Source of the DNA: Flavobacterium sp. SLB02
GTDB lineage: Bacteria > Bacteroidota > Bacteroidia > Flavobacteriales > Flavobacteriaceae
Assembly (NCBI RefSeq): GCF_009664855.1
Contig: NZ_CP045928.1
Coordinates: 5,356,119 to 5,420,118, forward strand
Reading direction: 5' to 3'
DNA: 64,000 nucleotides
Below are positions 7,540 through 15,035 of this stretch, in pieces. Position 1 is the first letter of the stretch. Each line of letters opens with the position of its first letter. The position numbers were made by a program, and so were the translations under genes. The notes beneath the pieces were generated by a model. The model searched no databases. It was not told the DNA's origin and was given only the letters and a program-made list of their open reading frames with translations.

Positions 7540-8715
7540 ATGGCTTCTTCACAAATTCCACACTTCAATTACATCTTTACCGGAACAGGTTTATCTGCTT
7601 TGATGACCGTTTATAAAATGGCATTAACGGGGAAATTTTCTGGTCAATCTATTTTGTTGTTAGATGAAGATGCGAAAAAAACAAATGACAGAACCTGGTG
7701 CTTTTGGGCAAGAGAGGAAACGCTTTGGAATTCTGTCATCTCAAAAAAATGGGATTCAGCCTTGTTTGCCAATGAAGATTTCAGGCGTGATTTAGACCTT
7801 AATCCTTATCAATACAATCAAATTTGGGGATTAGATTTTTATGATTTTGTTTTTGAGGAACTTTCGAAACATCAAAATATTACTTTTCTAAATGAAAAAG
7901 TAACCGATATCAACGAACTCGAAACCCATGTTTTTGTCGGGACAGAAGCCAATCGATATACTTGTGATTATTTGTTCAACAGTATTTATACCAAAGCTTT
8001 TGCTTTAAGTCAGACCAAATATCCGGTTCTGCAACAGCACTTTGTAGGTTGGTTTGTAAAAAATGAAACTGAAATCTTCAATCCTGACCAGACTACTTTT
8101 ATGGATTTTTCGGTAGAACAAAGAGGGAATACACGTTTTATGTATGTCTTGCCGATTTCTAAAACCGAAGCTTTAGTGGAGTATACTTTGTTTTCTGAAA
8201 ATCTTCTTCCCAAAGAAGAATACGAAAAAGAGATTCAAATCTACCTGAGAAATCTGGGAGGAGATCAATATAAAATTATCGAAAAGGAGCAGGGAAGTAT
8301 TCCAATGACGTGTTTTCCTTTTTGGAAAAAGAACACCAAAAGAGTGTTGAATATCGGAACTGCTGGCGGATGGACAAAAGCCAGCACAGGTTATACCTTT
8401 AGAAATTCGGATAAAAAATCATCTGAATTGGTAGCGTTTCTAAATCCTTCTTCCAAAGCTTTCGGATCGCTAAAGATGTCGACGTTTTACAAGAAAAATA
8501 GATTCTGGTTTTATGATTTGTTATTATTAGACATACTTTATCGCCATAACGAATTGGGAAGTACTATTTTTTCATCCATGTTCAAAAAAGGAAATTCCGC
8601 TTTGATATTTAAGTTTCTGGATGAAGAAACCAGTTTAGGAGAGGATTTTAAAGTTATTTTAAAATGCCCTAAAATGCCATTTATCAAGGCTTTGTTTCGG
8701 GTAATATTCAAATAA
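7540..8715 (+). CDS. crtY: Lycopene beta-cyclase family protein (carotenoid biosynthesis)
   Basis: A 391-aa flavoprotein expected to cyclise the ends of lycopene to beta-carotene, the route to flavobacterial zeaxanthin-type yellow pigments. The N-terminus has a dinucleotide-binding fold (YIFTGTGLSALMTVY), an acidic end LLLDED, and NDRTWCFW, a hallmark of CrtY-type cyclases. Further on, IPMTCFPF and NIGTAGGWTKASTGYTF match the family's conserved C-terminal half. No other carotenoid gene (crtB, crtI, crtZ) is in the window. I start at ATG 7540 rather than a TTG six bases upstream. A TATTTTTG -7-like box overlaps the start region. Confidence 0.88.
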   Translation: MASSQIPHFNYIFTGTGLSALMTVYKMALTGKFSGQSILLLDEDAKKTNDRTWCFWAREETLWNSVISKKWDSALFANEDFRRDLDLNPYQYNQIWGLDFYDFVFEELSKHQNITFLNEKVTDINELETHVFVGTEANRYTCDYLFNSIYTKAFALSQTKYPVLQQHFVGWFVKNETEIFNPDQTTFMDFSVEQRGNTRFMYVLPISKTEALVEYTLFSENLLPKEEYEKEIQIYLRNLGGDQYKIIEKEQGSIPMTCFPFWKKNTKRVLNIGTAGGWTKASTGYTFRNSDKKSSELVAFLNPSSKAFGSLKMSTFYKKNRFWFYDLLLLDILYRHNELGSTIFSSMFKKGNSALIFKFLDEETSLGEDFKVILKCPKMPFIKALFRVIFK

Positions 8716-8726
8716 AAAAGTTTACT

Positions 8727-8835
8727 TCACGCAGATTCTGCCAATTATAACAAATCTACTCTTGACTTTTATCAGTATAAAATTCAAATAAAAACCTGCG
8801 TTTATCAGCCTAAATCCGCCAAATCTGTGGGCCAT
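8727..8835. repeat. Degenerate CGCAGATT/AATCTGTG repeat remnant
   Basis: Words such as CACGCAGATTCTGCCAA and CGCCAAATCTGTGGGCC belong to the same vocabulary as the arms at 6826-7046 and the tandem units at 54098. Pairing is poor, so this looks like a decayed copy. No gene is visible between 8716 and 8952. Confidence 0.35.
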
Positions 8836-8911
8836 TTTTAAAACAGTAAAATATCAATCGAACTATAACAAAACTTTATACCTGAAATTAACTAGTTGCG
8901 AGTAAACTTTG

Positions 8912-8919
8912 TAACTTTG
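8912..8919 (+). promoter_or_regulatory. -7 box upstream of the bacilliredoxin gene
   Basis: TAACTTTG matches TAnnTTTG and lies 33 bases upstream of the start codon at 8953. The nearest TTG upstream (8896-8898) is only 13 bases away, shorter than the usual spacer, so the -33 element is unclear. Confidence 0.45.
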
Positions 8920-8952
8920 CAGATCAAAAGTAAAATTTAAAAATAAAGAGAT

Positions 8953-9363
8953 ATGTATCCAGAAGAAATGGTAAAACCAATGCAAGCTGAATTGACTGCT
9001 GCAGGTTTTCAAGATTTACATAGTGCTGATGCTGTAGATAACGCTATCAAAGCTGAAGGTACCACTTTAGTTGTTGTAAACTCTGTTTGTGGTTGTGCTG
9101 CAAGAAATGCACGTCCAGGAGCAAAAATGAGTTTAGAAGGAGCTAAAAAACCAGATCACTTAATTACTGTTTTTGCAGGTGTTGACAAAGAAGCTGTAGA
9201 TGCTGCAAGACAACATATGTTCCCTTTTCCTCCATCATCGCCATCTATGGCTTTGTTCAAAAACGGAGAATTGGTTCACATGTTAGAGCGTCACCACATC
9301 GAAGGTCGCCCAGCAGAATTAATTGCTGAGAACTTGCAAGATGCGTTTAACGAATTTTGCTAA
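8953..9363 (+). CDS. BrxA/BrxB-family bacilliredoxin
   Basis: A 136-aa cytosolic thioredoxin-fold protein of the YphP/YqiW family, which in Bacillus removes bacillithiol from thiolated proteins. The active-site segment is NSVCGCAARNARPG with Cys46-Gly47-Cys48, exactly the CGC motif of the family, and the length is normal. Bacteroidota with bacillithiol use this enzyme. No bsh gene is in the window, but the TrxR-like flavoprotein at 3001 could in principle be a partner (inference). It is followed by a clear terminator, so it is probably monocistronic. Confidence 0.92.
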   Translation: MYPEEMVKPMQAELTAAGFQDLHSADAVDNAIKAEGTTLVVVNSVCGCAARNARPGAKMSLEGAKKPDHLITVFAGVDKEAVDAARQHMFPFPPSSPSMALFKNGELVHMLERHHIEGRPAELIAENLQDAFNEFC

Positions 9364-9404
9364 TTAGGTTCAAAGAGTCAAAGGTACAGTTGTACAAAGA
9401 TTTT

Positions 9405-9435
9405 AAAGCACTATAGAAATATAGTGCTTTTTTGT
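9405..9435 (+). terminator. Intrinsic terminator of the bacilliredoxin gene
   Basis: AAAGCACTAT (9405-9414), a 6-base loop and ATAGTGCTTT (9421-9430) form a perfect 10-bp stem followed by TTTTTG. Confidence 0.85.
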
Positions 9436-9580
9436 TTTTAAAAAATATATTCTTAACCCTTCACACTTTAGAAACTCAGCAACGCAGAACCTTTATCGCT
9501 TTGTACCTTTGTTACTTTGAACCTTTTTCGTACTTTTGCACCTTCAAAAAATAATTTCTCAACTTAAATTAGTTTATAGC

Positions 9581-10939
9581 ATGCAACTGTACAACACTTT
9601 AAGCGCAGAAGAAAGAGCCATCATGATTGATGATGCCGGTAAACAACGACTAACGTTGTCTTTCTATGCGTATGCCAAAATTCAAGATCCCAAAAAATTT
9701 CGAGATGATTTATTCTTAGCCTGGAACGCACTTGATGCTTTAGGCCGAATCTATGTTGCCAACGAAGGAATAAATGCTCAGATGAGTATTCCTGAAGAAA
9801 ATTTGGAGGCTTTTAGAGCTACTCTGGAAGTGTATGATTTCATGAAAGGTATACGTTTGAATGAAGCGGTAGAACACGATGACCATTCGTTTTTAAAATT
9901 GACGATTAAAGTGCGTGATAAAATCGTTGCCGACGGTTTGAACGATGAAACTTTTGATGTTACTGATATAGGAGTTCATTTGAAAGCCAAAGAATTCAAC
10001 GAAATCCTTGATGATCCCAATACTATTGTTGTTGATTTTAGAAATCACTACGAAAGTGAAGTAGGGCATTTTAAAGGTGCTATTACTCCAGACGTTGAAA
10101 CGTTTAGAGAAAGTTTGCCAATCATCAACGATCAGCTTCAGAACCATAAAGAAGATAAAAATCTGGTGATGTATTGTACCGGAGGAATTCGTTGCGAAAA
10201 AGCAAGTGCTTATTTTAAGCATCAGGGCTTTAAAAATGTTTTTCAATTAGAAGGCGGAATCATTAATTACGCCAAACAAATTGAAGCTGAAGGATTGGAA
10301 AGCAAGTTCATCGGAAAAAACTTTGTATTTGATAATCGTCTTGGCGAAAGAATCACCGATGATATTATTTCGCAATGTCACCAATGCGGAAAACCTTGTG
10401 ACAATCACACTAATTGCGAAAATGACGGATGTCATTTGTTGTTTATTCAGTGTGATGAATGTAAGGCTGCAATGGAAAACTGTTGTTCTACAGAATGTCT
10501 TGAGGTTATACACATGCCTCTTGTTGACCAGGTTCGTTTAAGAACCGGAAAACAAGTTGGAAACAAGGTTTTCAGAAAAGGAAAATCAGATAGTTTGAAA
10601 TTCAAACATTCAGGCGAATTGCCAAATACTGCTTTAGGTACTACAGAAAAAACAGTAGATATTCGTCAGAAAATAAAAGTAAAGAAAGTACTTCTTGGAA
10701 AAGCAGAGCATTATTATGTAAAAGCACAAGTTGGTCTTTTTACTATCGAAAACCACGAATTAAATTGGGGTGATACAATCTTAATTTCCGGACCTACTAC
10801 AGGTAATAAGGAATTGATTTTAGAAAAAATGATCGTCAACGAAGCAGAAGCCACTACTGCTAAAATTGGAGATCGGGTTACTTTTGAAGTTCCATTCCGT
10901 ATTCGTTTGTCAGATAAATTGTATAAAATTGTAAATTAG
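9581..10939 (+). CDS. trhO: tRNA uridine(34) hydroxylase TrhO with an extra C-terminal domain
   Basis: A 452-aa rhodanese-type enzyme (YceA family) that hydroxylates U34 of tRNA to ho5U using O2. I start at ATG 9581 (MQLYNTLSAEERA). Residues about 25-110 are the N-terminal acylphosphatase-like domain. Residues about 130-235 are the rhodanese domain, with the family loop MYCTGGIRCEKAS (Cys199, Cys205). Residues 265-306 form a zinc-binding Cys cluster. Escherichia coli TrhO is 350 aa; the extra residues about 360-452 resemble the C-terminal domain of the TrhP homologue encoded at 11564, down to the shared end FRIR-SDKLYKIV. That shared tail suggests a common tRNA-recognition function in two unrelated catalysts (inference). 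Confidence 0.92.
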   Translation: MQLYNTLSAEERAIMIDDAGKQRLTLSFYAYAKIQDPKKFRDDLFLAWNALDALGRIYVANEGINAQMSIPEENLEAFRATLEVYDFMKGIRLNEAVEHDDHSFLKLTIKVRDKIVADGLNDETFDVTDIGVHLKAKEFNEILDDPNTIVVDFRNHYESEVGHFKGAITPDVETFRESLPIINDQLQNHKEDKNLVMYCTGGIRCEKASAYFKHQGFKNVFQLEGGIINYAKQIEAEGLESKFIGKNFVFDNRLGERITDDIISQCHQCGKPCDNHTNCENDGCHLLFIQCDECKAAMENCCSTECLEVIHMPLVDQVRLRTGKQVGNKVFRKGKSDSLKFKHSGELPNTALGTTEKTVDIRQKIKVKKVLLGKAEHYYVKAQVGLFTIENHELNWGDTILISGPTTGNKELILEKMIVNEAEATTAKIGDRVTFEVPFRIRLSDKLYKIVN

Positions 10940-10963
10940 CAGAAATTTTATGCTAATTTATTT

Positions 10964-11391
10964 ATGTCACAATCCTTTACGAAACTATGGATTCATGCGA
11001 TTTGGGCAACCAAAAATCGTCAGGAATTAATTGGTTATTCAATAGAAAAAAACTTTTCGATTTGATTTGGCTAGAGTTAACTGAACTTGAATGTCCTGTT
11101 AGAATAATTAATGGAATGCCAGATCATGTACATGTTCTGTTTTTACAAAATCCAGAAAAAACTATTACAGATATTGTAAAGCAAATAAAAGGAAGTTCTT
11201 CTCATTTTATAAATCGAGAAGAACTTATCTTTGAAAAATTTGCTTGGCAAACCGGATTTGCTGCTTTCTCTGTAAGCGAATCTCAGTTAGATATTGTCTA
11301 CAATTACATTAAAAATCAAAAGCATCATCACCTTAAGAAAAATGGACAAGATGATGATTTTGTAAAATTACATCGATTGGGGGATAAATAA
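10964..11391 (+). pseudogene. REP-associated tyrosine transposase (RAYT, Y1/HUH fold), split by a -1 frame change
   Basis: The reading frame from ATG 10964 (MSQSFTKLWIHAIWATKN) is stopped by TGA at 11063-11065, while the rest of the protein continues in the -1 frame to 11391. Together they make about 142 aa, the usual size for the IS200/RAYT Y1 transposase family. The second part shows the HUH metal motif in GMPDHVHVLF and the nucleophile region YNYIKNQKHHH. The switch point is seven A residues plus C: 11047-11053 reads A-AAA-AAC in phase, a canonical -1 slippery heptamer, and slipping back one base joins the halves in frame. A single-A deletion from an eight-A run or a read error is equally able to explain it. 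A two-hairpin REP-like element follows 19 bases after the stop. Confidence 0.8.
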
Positions 11392-11409
11392 TCCCTCTTT
11401 GATACGTTT

Positions 11410-11484
11410 CCCGTGGTTGAAACCACGGGCTATGTTGATAAAACATCCGCAAAGGTAAAAATATAGCCTGCGGTTTCAACCGCA
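11410..11484. repeat. REP-like head-to-head hairpin pair next to the RAYT gene
   Basis: The first hairpin at 11410-11429 is CCCGTGGTT-GA-AACCACGGG, a perfect 9-bp stem, followed by CTATG. The second at 11469-11484 is TGCGGTT-TC-AACCGCA, preceded by ATAGCC. The flank GGCTAT next to the first stem is thus repeated in inverted orientation at the second, giving two REP-type units facing each other, the layout called a BIME in enterobacteria. The stems differ while the flank is kept. Function as RAYT target or substrate is inferred from position. Confidence 0.75.
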
Positions 11485-11563
11485 AGAACGCAAAGAAAAT
11501 CCACAACAACAACTATAATAACATTACTAGTGATTTCAATCATTAGAAAACAATATAAGTAAA

Positions 11564-12805
11564 ATGACAACAAATAATAAAATTGAACTTATGGCTCCGG
11601 CTGGGAGTTTTGATTCACTTCAGGCTGCGCTTGATAATGGTGCGGATTCGATCTATTTTGGTGTAGAACAGCTTAACATGCGTGCGCGTTCAACGGTAAA
11701 TTTTACTATGGATGATTTGCAGGAAATTGCCAATCGTTGCGAAGCTAAAAACGTACGAAGCTATCTCACTTTGAACACTATAATTTACGATCATGATTTG
11801 TCTGTTGTAAAAACATTATTGAACAAAGCCAAAGAAGCCAATATTACGGCTGTAATTGCCTCTGATCAGGCTGTAATAGCAATGGCACGAACTATTGGTA
11901 TGGAAGTTCATATTTCAACACAATTGAATGTAACCAACATCGAAACCATAAAATTCTATAGTTTGTTTGCTGATACGATGGTTTTAAGCCGTGAATTGAG
12001 TTTACGCCAAGTAAAAAGTATTGCAGATCAAATTGATAAAGAGCAGATAAAAGGGCCGAACGGAAATTTAGTCGAAATAGAGATTTTTGGTCACGGCGCT
12101 TTGTGTATGGCAGTTTCGGGAAAATGTTATTTGAGTTTGCATTCGCATAATTCGTCTGCGAATCGTGGAGCGTGCAAGCAAAACTGCCGTAAAAAATATA
12201 CGGTGATCGATCAGGAAACCGGTTTTGAAATTGAACTGGATAATGAATACATGATGTCACCTAAAGATTTATGTACGCTTGATTTTCTTGATCAGGTAAT
12301 CGATTCGGGAATTCAGGTTTTGAAAATCGAAGGCCGTGGTCGCGCGCCTGAATATGTGGCAACGGTTATCAAAACCTATCGTGAAGCAATTGATGCCTAT
12401 TATGATAAAACATTCTCTAAAGAAAAGGTTTCTGTTTGGATGGAAGCTTTAAACACCGTTTACAATCGCGGTTTCTGGTCAGGCTATTATTTAGGACAAG
12501 AATTGGGAGAATGGAGCGATATTCCGGGATCTGCAGCAACTCAAAAAAAGGTTTATGTAGGCAAGGGAACTCATTACTTCCCGAAAGCAGAAGTAGGACA
12601 ATTTAAAATCGAAGCTTACGATATTAAAATTGGGGATAGAATCTTAGTAACCGGACCAAGTACAGGGGCTCAGGAAATGATTATCGATGAAATGTTTGTA
12701 AATGATCTGGTTTCTGAAAAAGCAACAAAAGGGGACGATTGTACTTTCAAACTTCCGTTTCGAATAAGAATGTCGGACAAATTATATAAAATAGTTGAGG
12801 CGTAA
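11564..12805 (+). CDS. trhP: Peptidase U32-family protein, TrhP-type tRNA U34 hydroxylation enzyme
   Basis: A 413-aa protein of the U32 family. Members YegQ/TrhP make ho5U34 in tRNA with prephenate as hydroxyl source, so despite the name a peptidase role is unlikely. An N-terminal TIM-barrel begins IELMAPAGSFDSLQAAL. The family signature EIFGHGALCMAVSGKCYLS and following RGACKQNC supply four cysteines (171, 178, 194, 198) for an Fe-S cluster. Residues about 325-413 form the C-terminal beta domain that is also attached to the TrhO homologue at 9581. The stop codon overlaps the start of a ferredoxin gene (TAATG), pointing to coupled synthesis and a possible electron-donor role. Confidence 0.9.
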   Translation: MTTNNKIELMAPAGSFDSLQAALDNGADSIYFGVEQLNMRARSTVNFTMDDLQEIANRCEAKNVRSYLTLNTIIYDHDLSVVKTLLNKAKEANITAVIASDQAVIAMARTIGMEVHISTQLNVTNIETIKFYSLFADTMVLSRELSLRQVKSIADQIDKEQIKGPNGNLVEIEIFGHGALCMAVSGKCYLSLHSHNSSANRGACKQNCRKKYTVIDQETGFEIELDNEYMMSPKDLCTLDFLDQVIDSGIQVLKIEGRGRAPEYVATVIKTYREAIDAYYDKTFSKEKVSVWMEALNTVYNRGFWSGYYLGQELGEWSDIPGSAATQKKVYVGKGTHYFPKAEVGQFKIEAYDIKIGDRILVTGPSTGAQEMIIDEMFVNDLVSEKATKGDDCTFKLPFRIRMSDKLYKIVEA

Positions 12806-13035
12806 TGGTTATCATCACTTTACAAAGAGACAAATGCATTGGCTGTAATTACTGCGTCGAAATGGATCCGGTACATTTTCAAATGTCTAAAAAAGATGGG
12901 AAATCGGTATTGATTCATTCGAAAGATGCAAAAGGATTTTTTACTTTAAAATCGAATAATCATACCATTGTAGAAAGTTGTCAATTGGCAGCGAAGGCTT
13001 GTCCGGTGAAGATTATAACGGTTAAGGAGACTTAG
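12805..13035 (+). CDS. Small single-cluster ferredoxin
   Basis: A 76-aa protein with CIGCNYC at residues 10-16 and a distal ACPVK, giving the CxxCxxC...CP ligand set of one [4Fe-4S] cluster. A further Cys in VESCQLAAKACP could tune it. Its start codon shares a base with the trhP stop, so the two are translationally coupled. The most economical reading is electron delivery to the Fe-S protein TrhP (inference). A strong bidirectional terminator ends the unit. Confidence 0.87.
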   Translation: MVIITLQRDKCIGCNYCVEMDPVHFQMSKKDGKSVLIHSKDAKGFFTLKSNNHTIVESCQLAAKACPVKIITVKET

Positions 13036-13040
13036 GATTA

Positions 13041-13084
13041 AAAACAATCCCTATTTTGTAATAATGCAAAATAGGGATTGTTTT
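13041..13084. terminator. Bidirectional terminator between the ferredoxin and lipoprotein genes
   Basis: An 18-bp perfect stem (13041-13058 with 13067-13084, core CAATCCCTATTTTG) and an 8-base loop carry A-runs on one side and T-runs on the other, suiting both convergent genes. Confidence 0.9.
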
Positions 13085-13102
13085 GTTTTTGAACTTTCTT
13101 TA

Positions 13103-13645
13103 TTAAATACCTATTTTGGCATTGATGTTATGCTTTTCGACATATGCTTTTGCGACATTCATTAATTTTGTAAACTTGACCTCTATATCATTTTGAGTTG
13201 AGGCATCAAAATCTGCAATGGCTTTTTCTATTTGTTCAGGTGAAGCTTTTTCATCCTTCATTTTGGCAATTGGCAGATAGCCTTCCTTTTCTTTAGTAAT
13301 TGCATAAGAGAATAAATCTTTTGATGCCTCAAGAAGTTCCCGATTGTCATCATCTTCCTTTATTTCTTTAATTTTTTTAAATTGAGTTTCTAAATTGGCT
13401 ATATCAAATTTAAAATAATCGTAATATGAAGATGGAATCATTTTTTTTTGAGCTTCATCATAAATCTGAGGTTCGGATTCTAACTTAAAATTAATATCCT
13501 TACTTCCAAAACGAGATAATAAATTTGAATTTAGCGCGGCTATTTCAAAAGTTTTTTCTGGGGAAAGGTTTGTGCAAGAAGTTGAAAATATACTTGCAGC
13601 GATTAATACTAATAATATGATGGAATTATTTAATGTCTTTTTCAT
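13103..13645 (-). CDS. Hypothetical lipoprotein
   Basis: A 180-aa protein with a lipoprotein signal: MKKTLNNSIILLVLIAAS followed by lipobox STSC, cleaved before Cys24. The mature part is helical and charged, with a long acidic-basic stretch (KKIKEIKEDDD) and no motif I recognise. Being the last gene of a same-strand block with two ankyrin-repeat proteins, it lies 20 bases downstream of the nearer one and is probably co-transcribed. It is likely anchored in the inner or outer membrane facing the periplasm. Function unknown. Confidence 0.75.
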   Translation of the reverse strand: MKKTLNNSIILLVLIAASIFSTSCTNLSPEKTFEIAALNSNLLSRFGSKDINFKLESEPQIYDEAQKKMIPSSYYDYFKFDIANLETQFKKIKEIKEDDDNRELLEASKDLFSYAITKEKEGYLPIAKMKDEKASPEQIEKAIADFDASTQNDIEVKFTKLMNVAKAYVEKHNINAKIGI

Positions 13646-13665
13646 TTTTTAAGTTTGTTTGTTAT

Positions 13666-15009
13666 TTATCCTTTTAAAATTTTACTTTTCTCAGCGTCAA
13701 ATTCTTCAGAAGTTAAAATTCCCGCATCCAAAAGTTCTTTCAAATCTAACAATGCCTTTTTCTTTACTTCCATAGAATTTACTGAATCTGCTTTTTGTGA
13801 TTCTTCTTTTTGAATTGGTGTTATCACAGTACCTGAGGGCGCATATTTCAAAATCAATTCTGTAATTTCATTAAAACCTTTTACATTCGAATAATCAATT
13901 GCCTTTTGCTCTTTTACATTTACGATGAAAGCGTCTGCTTTATTTTCAAGTAAATATTTGACAACATCTTTTTTTCCGTTTGCAGCGGAGTAATGCAAAG
14001 GCGTGTTCCCGGATTCATCTTGAATGTTGATATTTGCACCGGCTTCGATTAACAATTTTACCATGCTTAAATTGCCTTTTTTTGTAGCAACATGCAGAAG
14101 ACTTTCGCCACCATAAGTATAACTGCTGTTGAGTGTAAAACTAGATTCGTTAGCAATATTTGTAGCGCTAACAATCCAATCAAGATAATCATTCATAGAA
14201 GAAGTGTCGCTGGCCAAAGGTTTGCTGTAATTCATGTCAACTCCATTTTCTAAAAATAAAGAGACAATTTCTTTCTGATTATTCGCGCAAGCATACCAAA
14301 TAGGAGAGTAGCCATTATTGTTTGATGTGAATACATCAGCACCTCTTTCTACTAAAAGTTTAGCAAGCATTCTGTTGGTTTCATAGCATGCAATTAAAAG
14401 AGCATTTTCTCCTGAATGATTTACATGATTTATAGCTGCGCCATTGTCCAAAAGTAAAGTAACAACCGGGATCGATTTGGTGTAACAAGCATGAAGAAGT
14501 GGTGTGTTTCCTTGTTTATCTGTGGCATTAATATCGGCTCCTTTGTCTAAAAGTAACTGAATAATTTCCCTATTTAATTTAGTTGAAGCAAGTGAAAGTG
14601 GCGTTTCTCCATTGTTATTCAGTGAATTAACATCAATTCCTGCTTCAAGCAACTTTGTTGCGATTTCAGTTTGAGCGGTTTGAACCACTAAATGTAAAAG
14701 ACTGTTTCCTGATTTATCATTTTTGGTAATTTCAGCGCCATTTTCTAAAAGATATAAAGCGGTTTGCTTTTGCTTTTGCAAACAGGCAAAGAATAAAGGC
14801 GTTTCTCCCTGATGATCTTCATAATTAATATCAGCACCATCTTCGCATAAAATTTTTACAATATCAAGATAACCTCTGTGAGCTGCATAGTGAAGTGCAG
14901 TTCTTCCTTTTTCATCGGTATATTTTGCCTCTACTTCTTTGTTTTGAAGTAATAATTCGGCTATTTTTCTGTTGCCGTTTTCACAGGCTATTATAAATGA
15001 CATCGACAT
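13666..15009 (-). CDS. Ankyrin-repeat protein with a C-terminal SHOCT domain
   Basis: A 447-aa protein with about eleven ankyrin repeats over residues 1-390, visible as spaced G-TPLLHAC, GETPLFFACLQ, GNTPLHYSAANGKKDVVKYLL units. After a linker rich in Gln, Glu and Ser comes a short SHOCT-type helical hairpin (LKELLDAGILTSEEFDAEKSKIL). There is no signal peptide, so it should be cytosolic. Ankyrin arrays bind other proteins, and SHOCT domains often promote oligomerisation. Its neighbours are a second ankyrin protein 26 bases beyond and two lipoproteins. A specific role cannot be read from sequence. Confidence 0.88.
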   Translation of the reverse strand: MSMSFIIACENGNRKIAELLLQNKEVEAKYTDEKGRTALHYAAHRGYLDIVKILCEDGADINYEDHQGETPLFFACLQKQKQTALYLLENGAEITKNDKSGNSLLHLVVQTAQTEIATKLLEAGIDVNSLNNNGETPLSLASTKLNREIIQLLLDKGADINATDKQGNTPLLHACYTKSIPVVTLLLDNGAAINHVNHSGENALLIACYETNRMLAKLLVERGADVFTSNNNGYSPIWYACANNQKEIVSLFLENGVDMNYSKPLASDTSSMNDYLDWIVSATNIANESSFTLNSSYTYGGESLLHVATKKGNLSMVKLLIEAGANINIQDESGNTPLHYSAANGKKDVVKYLLENKADAFIVNVKEQKAIDYSNVKGFNEITELILKYAPSGTVITPIQKEESQKADSVNSMEVKKKALLDLKELLDAGILTSEEFDAEKSKILKG

Positions 15010-15035
15010 ATTAGTAGTATTTTGTATAATTCAGT

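Noticed and set aside
11410..11484. Simple transcription terminator of the RAYT gene
   Set aside because: Neither hairpin is followed by a T-run, and the inverted flank pairing is better explained by REP-type units.
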